From: Ectobius pallidus
Taxonomy: Eukaryota; Arthropoda; Insecta; Blattodea; Ectobiidae
Direction of reading: 5' to 3'
Length of the DNA: 64,000 bases
NCBI GenBank assembly: GCA_964059195.1
Contig: CAXKWD010000003.1
Coordinates: 200,346,174 to 200,410,173 of the forward strand
This document shows, piece after piece, positions 21,447-32,439 of the stretch. How positions within the stretch are numbered: the stretch's first letter is position 1; every line of letters starts with the position of its first letter. Both the position numbers and the translations under genes were made by a program. A model generated the notes under the pieces. That model saw only the letters and a program-made list of their open reading frames with translations. It was not told the DNA's origin and made no database searches.

Positions 21447-23690
21447 ATGAAGAAGTATTGCACGGCAGCTTGTGAAGGAATTGAATCCACGTCCCAATTC
21501 TGTGGTGAGTTGAACATTTGAAGTGTTTTTAATATTTACCACATTTAGATGCAGATTGTGCATTTTGTACTTGAATAAGCCTATTTAGGCTTTGATGTAT
21601 CAAAATAGGCATATTTTCAGATTATTTTAAAACTGCATTTAATATTAACTGGGAACTACCGTATTTACTTTAGGTATGTAACATAACCTAGAATTGTTCC
21701 ATAGGCCTAGGCTATTACCGGCACTTCTCGATTCTTTTCAGGTGTGTGAATTACATTTCAATCCATGTGATATTGAAAGGACTACATCAGTATACGACCC
21801 AAAAACTGGAACGTTATTAACGGCACCATTGGATCGGCCACGCTTGAGAAAAGGTTGGTTCCTTTTTTCAGCTATCCTGTTCAGATTACTAAGAAGCCTA
21901 GGAATAAGAGTAGAATCGGTATCTACTCCTCGCTCTTGTTAAGTCTTAGGACTTCATTGCCGTTTTTCTGCCTTAAGCTTCTGTTAAGGATAAAACACAA
22001 ATTCAGAATTCTTAAGCTTTTACCAGAACCTGTTTTTGATACATTGTCTACTACAAGGTTATGTAGGCCTATGCTTAATCTTTTTTTTTTTCATCAGGCG
22101 CAGTACCTTCTATCTTGCCTGGATGCCCTACTTACTTGTCGACTCCATCAACATCCAGAGAAGACCCAGAAGATTGTAGACAACGATTGGAGAATGCTTT
22201 CCTGAATGCAGCTGTAGCAGAAAGTATATTGAACCAGGAAAATCATATGAAGAAAACTTCAATTAGTTCACTTTATGAATTGTATAACGTAATCAGTGAT
22301 TGTGACCTGAAAAAGGAATGGATAGTGGTGAAGAAAGACATGTCCCTGTGTTTTATATGTGCCATATCCTAAAGTTCTTTGTCATGCTATAATGGATGAC
22401 AAAATCAGCCTGTCAGTGCATGTAAATGACATAGGCTACAGATCAGTCGGATACAAAATGTTACAATGCCAACCACTGTAAGTACCACATCTGATTTATG
22501 TTGTCTTTTAAATAATGTTTATTTAAAATCCATGAATGTGGAAAGCACAAGCATTGAAAAGAACATTGTTTTGGGAAAAAATAATATTAAGTCGCACCTT
22601 GGATGAATGTTTCCACCCACCGCTCCCTCGCGATGCACTTTCTTTTATACCACTTCTTCTGTCCTCATATTACATAGAAACTCGTGATTGGACGTTGGTA
22701 GTGTGACGTCATACCGGTAAACAAAAGATGAACAAAAGTTGACAGGCTTACTAACGTGTGGAAGATATAATATGCCACATTTTCGAAACCGACAAACAGT
22801 GTATCGTACATTATTCGAAAATGCAAGGGCGCTTCACTTCGGCTGCCGCCTCCGCTCGCGCACTTAACTAAGTGGATAGTGTTATGCATTATTTAGATTA
22901 TGTGAAGAGGTGATTGTGGTCTGGTCGGGATTGCCGAGTAAGCTAGAGGGTTGTCATTTTGGTGTATGGGTTGGTAGCTTGTATTTGGTACGATCGGGAG
23001 TTTGGAGAGAAGGGACGATCGGGTGTGCCGAGATAACAAGCGAACAGCAACGCATTGTTTGGAGCGTAAGGGGGCGACTTAATCTTCTCTTATGCCATTG
23101 TTTTTGTGGCTGATATTCTAAGCGGTTTAGCTTTAAAATTGCCAGATAATCAGGATGCAATCGTGTTTTTGAAAAAACAGGTTTCTCTCATAAACTGTAA
23201 AAAATCGAAGGCAAGATATAGTTGGGACACATTAGTATTCTGGTCACTTGTGCACTCCATATCACCCCAGTGGTCTCATCGCTATGCCTTGTCCTATGAC
23301 TATATCAAGGTTATGTAGTAAACTTTCTACTACACCTATACTGGAGCAGAACCCAGAACATTTGCTGAAGTATCTTGCTAAAAAAATGACATTACTAAAT
23401 GGTGACGATAAGGTTATTGTTGTTCTGATGGATGAAATTCATTTGAAACCACAATTGGACTATAAAGGGGGAAACATTGTAGGTCATTCATACGGTGGTC
23501 CACCCATGTCTCCATTTGTATTGTATGTGGGCATATTGGCTTTCAGGGCCTTTGTGCTTCCTCTATTATCTTTGCTGCTTGTGTTTCCATGTAGTCTTCC
23601 TTTTTATTTATCAGGAGGGCTTTGTATTCCCTTCTTGATTGACTGTATAGCGACAGATCCTCTTCCCTTCTGGAGACACATGCTTTATGT
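21447..23690 (+). pseudogene. Decayed THAP-domain P-element transposase (THAP9-like), N-terminal half
   Basis: Exon 1 (21447-21504) encodes MKKYCTAACEGIESTSQFC with the first two THAP zinc ligands and ends at G|GTGAGT. The next segment (21742-about 21854) follows a TTTTCAG acceptor and encodes VCELHFNPCDIERTTSVYDP with the C..H pair of the THAP C2CH motif, ending at AAAAG|GTTGGT. A third exon from 22098 (TCATCAG acceptor) joins in phase and encodes GAVPSILPGCPTYLS onward. Its frame breaks near 22340 and continues in another frame to CCACT|GTAAGT at about 22478. From about 23110 the transposase core follows: FLKKQVSLINCKKSKARYSW, a frameshift, then KVIVVLMDEIHLKPQLDYKG with the first catalytic Asp. 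The middle of the THAP domain and everything after the first catalytic region are missing, so it is non-functional. Confidence 0.85.
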
Positions 23691-23737
23691 AAGTTAGTAT
23701 TGATGAATTTCATCTTTCTTATTTGAGGGTAATATAG

Positions 23738-26362
23738 AATATATATATGTAGATATTTTTAGCCTAGACCCTCAAAAATCACAACTTAAGAGCGAAGGAA
23801 CTAAGATGCCTGAAAATGGGGAATAGTTATAGAATATATATGAGGTAAGTTGTAGTTAAAAATGTTAGGTTAGAAGAGCAATTGTACAATTAAATATATG
23901 AAATGTTTACTTATTTTTTTATTGTTAACAGTATAGAGCTTCATAAAGAGATATTACAAATTTGCATAATAGATATATAATGTCAATTTATTACTTGTTA
24001 TTTCAAGGTCAAGAAGTTATAAATTGTATAGCATTAACATTCCTATCTACAGTATAAGAGAAAATTAGTATTGAAATGTTATCTGTAGCAGTTCAATGAA
24101 TTGTACAGTAAAGATAACAGCTATAGGTCTATTCAAAATCGTTTACATCATTACGATTTTGAATACGCTACAAATTCTTTATGGTCTCTTTTTATATTAT
24201 AACCAATCTTGTGGTATGTGACGTGAAGATTAAAAAATACAGTAAGTCATAAATTAATATAAGTTATATAAATTAGATAAAACCTTAAAAAATATTAATA
24301 AGTTTCTGTAATATGAAACTGACAATTATATAAAATGTCATTTGACCATTTAATATTAATATAAGTTATATAAATTAGATAAAACCTTAAAAATATTAAT
24401 AAGTTCCTGTAAAAAGAAACTGTCAATTATATAAAATATCACTTGACTATTTAATGTTAATGCAAGTTATATAAATTAGATAAAACCTTAAAAATATTGA
24501 TAAGTTTCTGTAATAAGAAACTGTCAATTAATATAAAACGTCATTTAACCAATTTAATATTGACTATTGGTGATTTAATACAAAATATTGTATTTCACAT
24601 ATATTCTGTAACAAGTAGTTATCTATCTACCGGTTAAAAATTTTTCATTAAGGAAATTGTGGTACAATTAATATATGTGATATTCATATTACAATTGTTA
24701 AACACTATTATATGATTTTTTGTTCTCTTATGTGTAGGTTATAAGTTTCTAAACTTCTTCTTATACTCGTAGTCTTCTTTTTATACGTATTATTAATTTC
24801 TCTAGACCTATTTTAGTGAGTTATGATTCCAAATCCAGGATTTTTATTAATGATGTAGATAATAAATTATTTATTTAGCTCTTCTTGTGGATCAAGTTAT
24901 TAAATGGAGATGGTAGGCATTTGTTCATTTGCTCATATGTATGCTGGTGGATATGTACATTTCGATATATGATATATCATCTTCAGTCCAAGAAATCTTA
25001 AAAAACCCACTGTGGATTTAAATAGATGATGCCATGATGAGTGTCTAGTTACTAAACACTCATCATGGCATCATCTATTTAAATCCACAGTGGGTTTTTT
25101 AAGATTTCTTGGACTGAAGATGATATATCATATATCGAAATGTACATATCCACCAGCATACATATGAGCAAATGAACAAATGCCTACCATCTCCATTTAA
25201 TAACTTGATCCACAAGAAGAGCTAAATAAATAATTTATTATCTACATCATTAATAAAAATCCTGGATTTGGAATCATAACTCACTAAAATAGGTCTAGAG
25301 AAATTAATAATACGTATAAAAAGAAGACTACGAGTATAAGAAGAAGTTTAGAAACTTATAACCTACACATAAGAGAACAAAAAATCATATAATAGTGTTT
25401 AACAATTGTAATATGAATATCACATATATTAATTGTACCACAATTTCCTTAATGAAAAATTTTTAACCGGTAGATAGATAACTACTTGTTACAGAATATA
25501 TGTGAAATACAATATTTTGTATTAAATCACCAATAGTCAATATTAAATTGGTTAAATGACGTTTTATATTAATTGACAGTTTCTTATTACAGAAACTTAT
25601 CAATATTTTTAAGGTTTTATCTAATTTATATAACTTGCATTAACATTAAATAGTCAAGTGATATTTTATATAATTGACAGTTTCTTTTTACAGGAACTTA
25701 TTAATATTTTTAAGGTTTTATCTAATTTATATAACTTATATTAATATTAAATGGTCAAATGACATTTTATATAATTGTCAGTTTCATATTACAGAAACTT
25801 ATTAATATTTTTTAAGGTTTTATCTAATTTATATAACTTATATTAATTTATGACTTACTGTATTTTTTAATCTTCACGTCACATACCACAAGATTGGTTA
25901 TAATATAAAAAGAGACCATAAAGAATTTGTAGCGTATTCAAAATCGTAATGATGTAAACGATTTTGAATAGACCTATAGCTGTTATCTTTACTGTACAAT
26001 TCATTGAACTGCTACAGATAACATTTCAATACTAATTTTCTCTTATACTGTAGATAGGAATGTTAATGCTATACAATTTATAACTTCTTGACCTTGAAAT
26101 AACAAGTAATAAATTGACATTATATATCTATTATGCAAATTTGTAATATCTCTTTATGAAGCTCTATACTGTTAACAATAAAAAAATAAGTAAACATTTC
26201 ATATATTTAATTGTACAATTGCTCTTCTAACCTAACATTTTTAACTACAACTTACCTCATATATATTCTATAACTATTCCCCATTTTCAGGCATCTTAGT
26301 TCCTTCGCTCTTAAGTTGTGATTTTTGAGGGTCTAGGCTAAAAATATCTACATATATATATT
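23738..26362. repeat. Gap-free 2,625-bp palindrome (inverted repeat with no spacer)
   Basis: Every position checked obeys i + j = 50100: the two ends (23738/26362), the middle (24300/25800) and the centre (25044/25056) all pair without a single indel, so each arm is about 1,312 bp around an axis at 25050. The only mismatch I saw is at 25045/25055, next to the axis. The arms are AT-rich and contain three degenerate direct repeats of about 115 bp, each with TAAGTTATATAAATTAGATA. No reading frame is present. The arms lie wholly within the P element. Confidence 0.93.
24240..24545 (+). repeat. Three tandem units of about 115 bp in the palindrome arm
   Basis: TATAAATTAGATAAAACCTT recurs at about 24268, 24369 and 24472, each followed by AATATT.ATAAGTT.CTGTAA and a copy of GTCATTT or TCACTTGA. 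The mirror set lies at about 25555-25860 in the other arm. Confidence 0.8.
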
Positions 26363-26374
26363 TTATGTAAGTTG

Positions 26375-26545
26375 TTTATTACTGCTTTTCTCTTATTATA
26401 ACAAGCTGAGTCGAACCATGGTTTTGCTCTTCGGGACCCTAGTATCTTCGTTACTGTAGCTTTCCGTATCAGGCATTCTATGGACCTCATTGCATTAGTC
26501 AGATCATTTTTCCTATCTCTTCTCCACAGGCTGTTTTTATGGTAA
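26375..26545 (-). pseudogene. LINE fragment (endonuclease-RT linker region)
   Basis: The minus strand reads AKPWFDSACYNKRKAVINNL, preceded by MRSIECLIRKATVTKILGSR. The PWFD..C...R/K motif is typical of the linker between endonuclease and reverse transcriptase in Jockey/CR1-type LINEs. The copy is short and isolated, and lies inside the P element just outside the palindrome. Confidence 0.55.
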
Positions 26546-26554
26546 TATGATAAT

Positions 26555-28085
26555 TTAAACTTATAAATTTTACTAAATGTACCGTATTTCTAAGCACACC
26601 TGACATCTTTGTATTAAAGAATAATGACATTAATGTTGTGTTATATTTTTATATCATGTGATGTTCCCTTTCCTTGTCTTTCCTTGTCTTTTATATACTT
26701 CAAGGCAAAAAAAAGTGTACAAAATATATTTTTAATTAGGCTGTAAGCTTTTATATGTTGTGCAATGTACTGTAGTGTTATTTTCCTTTATTTTTATTTT
26801 CATTCTGTCGGAAATCCGAAAATATAGTTAGAAATATGCTAAAAATTCTAATAGCTTAAAAGAAATTGCAAAAGTAAAATTGTAAACACTGAAAATGTTT
26901 TACTTTGATGTCATGAGGATAAAACTTGCAGAATATTTTATATCACGGCAACAGGACAGGTTTTTTTAGTTATAAAGTTATAATTTTACTAAATGTATTT
27001 GTAAGCACAACTGACAACTTTGTATTAAAGAGTAATGACATTAATGTTGTGTTATTTTTTTGAATCATGTGATGTTCCCTTTCCTTGAGTCTTTTATATA
27101 TTTCAAGCCAAATAGTGTACTAAATATATTTGTAATTAGGCTTTAAGATTTCATATTTATTTATTTATCTGGTATGCCCCAATGAGCTAACAGCTCAAGG
27201 GAGGGGCAGTCCTTACAAAATAACAGAACATGAGATGGACGGCATCAGGATATATAAATAATATGGTACAATGTGTGGTAATGGGTGATGATGAATGATT
27301 GTGATGAAGATTATGAACATATTTTGATACTTAAATCTAGGTATATAACAAGGTTATGGATGATTAAGAACATAGAGTTGACTTATAACTAATAGAAAAA
27401 AAAACATAAATTGGACTTATATCTAGGCAAGTAACAAATAAGGTTTCATAAGAAATGGGTGTTAGTTAGAAAGGTCAAGAGACTTGAAGTAGTAGTCAGT
27501 GAAGTGCAGACGTAGTTTCTTTTTGAAAAGACTTAGTTTTCTGATCGCTTTTAGCTCGACAGGCAGGTGATTGTAGTTTTTTATCGCTCTGTACAGGGTC
27601 CCATTCAGTCCATACTTTGTTGAGGATACTGAGTTTATGGATATATGATCAGCAGACCTGGTGTTATGGGTGTGTATTGTATTTACAGGGTTAATAATTG
27701 TGTTGGTGTACAGTAAATTGTTGGAAATTTTATAAATTAGCAGTGCTTCACAGTAGAGGTGCATGACTGAGACAGGAAGGACATTAGTTTCTCTATATAA
27801 TTCAATAGAAGGTTTTAGGACATCATAACCAAATATAATTTTTAGAGCTCGTTTTTGCAGGATTTCCAGACATGTTATGCAATGTACAGTAGTGTTATTT
27901 TCCTTTATTTTTATTTTCAATCTGGTGGAAATCCGAAAATATAGTTAGAAATATGCTAAAATTTCCAATAGCTTAAAAGAAATTGCAAAAGTAAAATTGT
28001 AAATAACTGAAAATGTTTTACTTTGATGTCATGTGAAACTTGCAGAATATTTTATATCACGGCAACAGGACAGGTTTCTTTAGTT
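26555..28085. repeat. Tandem duplication of about 410 bp, second copy split by a LINE
   Basis: The first unit (26555-26965) runs from TTTTACTAAATGTACCG to GGCAACAGGACAGGTTT. The second runs from about 26966 to 27155, is interrupted, and resumes at about 27873 with GTTATGCAATGTACAG, ending at about 28085. Shared landmarks include TAATGACATTAATGTTGTGT and GGAAATCCGAAAATATAGTT. The units differ by scattered substitutions and small indels. Confidence 0.8.
27156..27872 (-). mobile_element. 5'-truncated LINE (CR1/Jockey-like 3' end)
   Basis: The minus strand encodes LEILQKRALKIIFGYDVLKP, ELYRETNVLPVSVMHLYCEA, HTHNTRSADHISINS, then NYNHLPVELKAIRKLSLFKK and a stop at 27462. This is the typical C-terminal tail after the RT domain in CR1/Jockey-like elements. 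After about 300 bp of 3' sequence the element ends in an ATAAATAAATAA-type tail at 27156. It lies exactly in the second unit of the 410-bp tandem duplication and is absent from the first, so both insertion boundaries are visible. Confidence 0.8.
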
Positions 28086-28320
28086 CCATAAAATGAAAAC
28101 GAAAATCGCCATGCATAGGCCTAAATATACAAAAGTGCTTCATTTATATTCAACATGCAGAAATGCTAGTAAAATAAATCATCCGCAGAATAAATATTTC
28201 CGTACGAACTTGGAGGATATCGCGTAGTAGTCGGACCCCTGCTGTGACGTCACACGTTCCGTGTTGCGGCCTTGTTCCAAGGTGGCGTTGGCAAGATCCT
28301 CAACGCTCACAATCACGTGA

Positions 28321-28575
28321 TCAGTTTGTAGCAATTGTCAAGACATTATTTGCCACTAGTAAGTACAAAGTTCGAAAATGGATGTCATAGAATCGAAATA
28401 AATTTTCAGTCATTTCATCTTCAGCACTATCTGAGCCCACGTCTTTATTAAAGTCTCCTGTTATAAATAAATATCCAGACATAGTCGACCATAGTTGTTC
28501 TAACAGATCATCCAGTTCATTAAACAACTGCTGTACATCACGATCTGGGACCGGTAAATGGTAGCAATTATCACT
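28321..28575 (-). pseudogene. LINE endonuclease-domain fragment
   Basis: The minus strand reads CYHLPVPDRDVQQLFNELDD, LLEQLWSTMSGYLFITGDFN then KDVGSDSAEDEMTENLFRFY. The ITGDFN motif with its preceding hydrophobic strand is the catalytic core of the APE-type endonuclease of non-LTR retrotransposons. It has lost both flanks. It lies immediately outside the right end of the P element. Confidence 0.7.
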
Positions 28576-29149
28576 TATAAAGCAATTATTACCTGATAAA
28601 GCAAAGCAAACAATAATGCAAGCCTTTCATTATCATCGGGCCTTAAGGCATGAAAAACACCCATTCAAGCAAGTTCTAAGATTAAACGAAGATTTGGCGG
28701 GAAAAATAAAGGAATGTACCTATATTAAATTGGATTTAATATTTTATTTTATTCTATCATCGGAACATGTTAAATGTTCAAGTCAACATGCAAGTAAGAA
28801 TATAAATTTACAGTTATAAAATGTGTTCAATGTGAAAATGTATTTACAAAGTATAAAAATAAACATAAATGGATTGTGTTAACTTACAACACAAATACTA
28901 AATCTATAATCCATTGCATAAAAATGTAAAAATATTATAAAAGTGCTGAGTTATCCTGTTGTTAAGAATTTCTTCTTAAAAACTTCTAAGGACAGAGTAA
29001 TCCTAAATACATGCGAATATCTTTAAATAAACAAATAAATATAAAATTTAGAACAGCAAATTAGATTGAGAATTTGATTATGATTCTAATATTATGTCTT
29101 AGTGAAACGCATCAAATAATTAATTAAATAAAAAATTATATTGGCGATA

Positions 29150-29835
29150 TGTAGCAGGTCTTAGAATCCTATGGATTAAAGATAAATAAAAGCAAAACCA
29201 AAATTATGGTCTGTGGAAACAAGGAACATGCAAAAATCAGAATAAAGGTAGGAAATCAAACACTAGAAGAACTAAAGGAATTTAATTATTTAGGATGCAA
29301 AATTACAAAATATGGAAAAAGTCCAAGAGAAATAAAATACAGGATCCATCTAGCCAAACAGGCATTTAGCAGACAGAAGACATTGCTAACGGCAAAAAAA
29401 TATCTTAATAGACATTCGAAAACAATTTCTGATATCCTATGTTTGGAACATAGCGCTTTATGGTTGCGAAACTTAGACGATAACAACAGAAGAAAAAAGA
29501 ATATTAAAAGCCTTTGAATTGTGGTGCTACAGAAGAATGTTAAGAATACGATGGATTGACAGTCTCCAATGAGGAAATATTAAGAAGAATTAATAGTGAC
29601 AGGAAAATCATATATATTATTAAACAGAGGTGGAATTCACTATTAGGACACCTCATCAGACATCAGAACTTTCTGCTTACCATAATAGAGGGCAAAAATA
29701 AAAGAGGGCGCCCAAGATTAACCTACATAAAGAACATCAAAAGGGAAACACATATGCAGAACTGAAGGAATTGGCCATGAATAGAAGTAGATGGAGAGCT
29801 GCCACAAACCAATCGCAAGATTGACAACTATAAGA
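29150..29835 (+). pseudogene. Non-LTR reverse-transcriptase C-terminal fragment
   Basis: The segment encodes LESYGLKINKSKTKIMVCGN, then LKEFNYLGCKITKYGKSPRE, IKYRIHLAKQAFSRQKTLLT, and in shifted frames ELWCYRRMLRIRWIDTVSNE, EILRRINSDRKIIYIIKQRW and GKNKRGRPRLTYIKNIKR. It corresponds to the fragments at 8085 and 16692 but is more diverged. At least two frameshifts, near 29450 and 29565, inactivate it. Confidence 0.8.
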
Positions 29836-31014
29836 AGAAGATGTAGCAAATATGTGTGGATGTGATAAAGAATAATATTAATTTTGGCCTTTCTTTGAGA
29901 AGGACCTCCATAGGAAAACACTACCTATTTTGAGATTTGGGCAATAGAAAGTGGTAAGATCTGTTTATGAGGGTTCCGGGCTTGCGAGAACTCCACAACG
30001 GCAGTATTCGTGCAGTTGGGTCATTAAGTTAAGACACAAGAAGAAAAGATTCGTTACATTAATCCCTATTTCTGTCTGTCGTTACGTTCCGCATCGTAAC
30101 TAAACGCATTTTTACTGTACGAGTGTTTAGTGTGTTACTGGGTTTTGATCTTTGATCTTCTTTAATGAATGAAGTATGTTTAAGTCAGGCCGTCCGGAAG
30201 GCGGGGGGGGAGGGCAGGGTAGGGCTGTTGCCCCCCCCCCTCTGGAAATTTTGTGTACACATATATCTATAAACTATATGATTATAAGCAACTAACATGA
30301 AGTGACGCTTTAGTTCCCACTTAATATGTTCGAGATGTTTGACCAAAAACGAATTGTAACTGCTGTCTACCTTAGATAGGCCTATGGACATGAATGAATA
30401 ATTACTTCTCCAAACTTGAAAATTTTCCAGCCAAACGTTTGATTGTAATGAAGTATCGCATTTTACATGAATAGTATCTGTGAAATTAAAAGGGCTAAAA
30501 AAGTAATGTACTACATCACATTTTTTCCTTTGTATTCATAGCCAAAATTTCTGTGGACGCCCATGGTTTAAGCATAGTATAATAGGCAGTGAAATAATGG
30601 GATATAACTTTAGCAGAATATATTGACCGGCATATACCAGAACTTTATAAGCTATCGAGGAAGAGAGCACACATAACAGAATTTTAATATAAAAAAAACT
30701 GGTACAAAACACTGGAGTGAATGTGCGGGTGTCCAAATGCACAGTTTTTCCCCCATGTATTTTATTCGGTGGAGAAGGTACATGGAGTAAAACGGGTACC
30801 AACGACTTCAAATATTTTCCTGATAGCAGTAAGAAATAGTTTGTCAAAACATAATTTAGACAACGAAATTGATCTCTCCATCGTGTGTTCAAAAGTAAAT
30901 CAGAGGTCTTTAAAATTAAATAGTGACGTCTGTTTCCCTCCTAACATTTTAAGCCTACCAACGAACTACAGTACTGCCACCACCACCATCACTATGCAAC
31001 TAAAACCACTTTAT

Positions 31015-31056
31015 AATAATAATAATAATTTTTATTTTTATTCATATTCATATTCA

Positions 31057-31086
<30 letters not shown>
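31015..31086 (+). repeat. (AAT)n / (ATTCAT)n / (TTA)n compound microsatellite
   Basis: Short AAT repeats, then TTTATT and ATTCATATTCAT, then a run of about 10 TTA units. Confidence 0.9.
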
Positions 31087-31087
<1 letters not shown>

Positions 31088-31248
31088 GGCCTATAATCGA
31101 CATCCTTCGTTTACTTTAGCTGGACTATGGCCATGGATACAAAGAAAACATCTGATGTGCACACTCACATGACTTTTCTTTCTCCTTACAATTTCTACTA
31201 TTCATATGAGTATAAAATATAAAATGCCTTATCTTCATTATAATAGAA

Positions 31249-32076
31249 CTAGCTTAAAAGACCCGGCGTTGCCCGGGTTTTGTATTTTGTAATTGGAAAT
31301 TAGCTTATGAAGGATTTTCAATTTTAAATTCTAGGTCCTTATATAGGCATTTATAATTTGAAATAGGAAGAACGACTTATTACACTCAAACTATTCCCTC
31401 AGAAAACGCTTGATATAGTTTTTTATGGCTCATAGAGGATCTAGAATTTTGCATCCCATCGCTTGTACAGTGCACAGCAAGCCTGGTAGAGGTTTAAATA
31501 AGAAGAAACAGAAATTCCTGTAACATAAAATTGTAATATCGAGGCGGGAAATTTCCCACTCTTATGTTACCATAAAGCATTATCACTTTCATACTTTTCT
31601 CTCCAAAAACCTGCGATATAATATAATAATATACACATTACTATACCTCGTTTTGTTTTCTCTATGTCCAGGGTAGAGAAAGTTATGTGATTCCATTATT
31701 TTAGTGGATTTCATTCTGTAATATTTATTTATAACATGAATTATTTTGATAACTTCTCTTATTTGTCAAAAGTGCATTTCATCTGTTTTTTCCAAGCCCA
31801 CCTGATACAATTTGGCAACAATATATTCTGTGATTTGGAATTGATAATTCTATGTAAAAAGGGATTAAGTATTTTCAAAAACATTTAATTTTTGGCATTT
31901 AGAATCAGAATTTTTCAAAATCCTTTCTTAGTGAGCACCTACATTATGAAACGAAGGTACTGTCAAAATTCCAAGTTTCTACCTGTTATAGTTTAGGCTG
32001 TACGTTGATTCCTGTCATTCAGTCAATCAGTCAGTCATTCAGTCAGTCAGGACAAAGCCTTTTATATATATAGAGA
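31249..32076 (-). mobile_element. Non-autonomous Helitron, type 1
   Basis: Read on the minus strand the element begins TCTCTATATATATAAAAGGC and ends CCCGGGCAACGCCGGG, a GC-rich hairpin, then TCTTTTAAGCTAG. The 5' TC, 3' hairpin about 10 nt before CTRR (here CTAG), and insertion between A and T (A before TC, T after CTAG) fit Helitrons. It has no Rep/helicase gene. A close relative is at 49527-50375. Confidence 0.75.
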
Positions 32077-32439
32077 TGTTTGAGTATAAATGGTTTCAAG
32101 TTTAAGGGCAATAATTATTTCTAGTCCTAGTCAGTTCGTTTTCATCCAAACAACGCGAACATACAACAGTATTTGGAGACTTAAACCTCACTTCACATTA
32201 GTTGCTTATAGTCATTTAATTTAGAGGTTTATGTCTAAACAAAATTTCCAGGGAGGAGCAGCGGCCCTAACCTGCCCCCCCCTTCCGGACGGCCATGTTC
32301 CTATCGTCTAATTCACAGAACATGCACTGAAATTGTTTATCACTTCTCTTTTCTCCCAAAAATATTAATAAATTTGTTTCTAGTGTGCAGTGAATTTCTC
32401 CAGCATTCATATCCTTAGTTCACCGGAAATTAATTAGTA

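Larger units (their letters stand above)
21235..28290 (+). mobile_element. P-superfamily DNA transposon, 7,056 bp, with perfect 31-bp TIRs
   Basis: The 31 bases at 21235-21265 (beginning CAACGCCACCTTGGAACAAG) are the exact reverse complement of 28260-28290. The flanks GCAAGAT at 21228-21234 and 28291-28297 are identical; GCAAGATC matches over 8 if the terminal C is shared. A subterminal TGACGTCAC lies 17-25 bp inside each end. Drosophila P elements also have 31-bp TIRs, CA...TG tips, 8-bp target duplications and subterminal inverted repeats. The left third carries a THAP/transposase remnant, the middle a 2.6-kb palindrome, and the right third LINE pieces and a tandem duplication. The element is antisense to the host gene and lies in its last intron. 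Confidence 0.88.
30188..32294. mobile_element. TIR element with GC-rich ends enclosing a Helitron
   Basis: GGCCGTCCGGAAGG at 30188 is the inverse of CCTTCCGGACGGCC ending at 32294. Just inside, both ends have a G/C-run and AAATTTTG/AAAATTTCC-type sequence, so the inverted match extends about 70 bp with gaps. No target duplication is clear. The interior holds a TTA/TTC microsatellite (about 31015-31086) and the Helitron at 31249-32076. Confidence 0.55.

Noticed and set aside
23106..23697. Domesticated THAP9-like host gene
   Set aside because: The transposase is frameshifted, lacks most of the catalytic core and sits inside intact P-type termini, so it is a decayed transposon rather than a domesticated gene.
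24240..25860. CRISPR-like array
   Set aside because: The repeats are three degenerate AT-rich units per arm in a eukaryotic palindrome, with no uniform repeat or spacer structure.
29206..29517. Possible host protein gene
   Set aside because: The motifs are those of a LINE reverse transcriptase C-terminus, and frameshifts are present.
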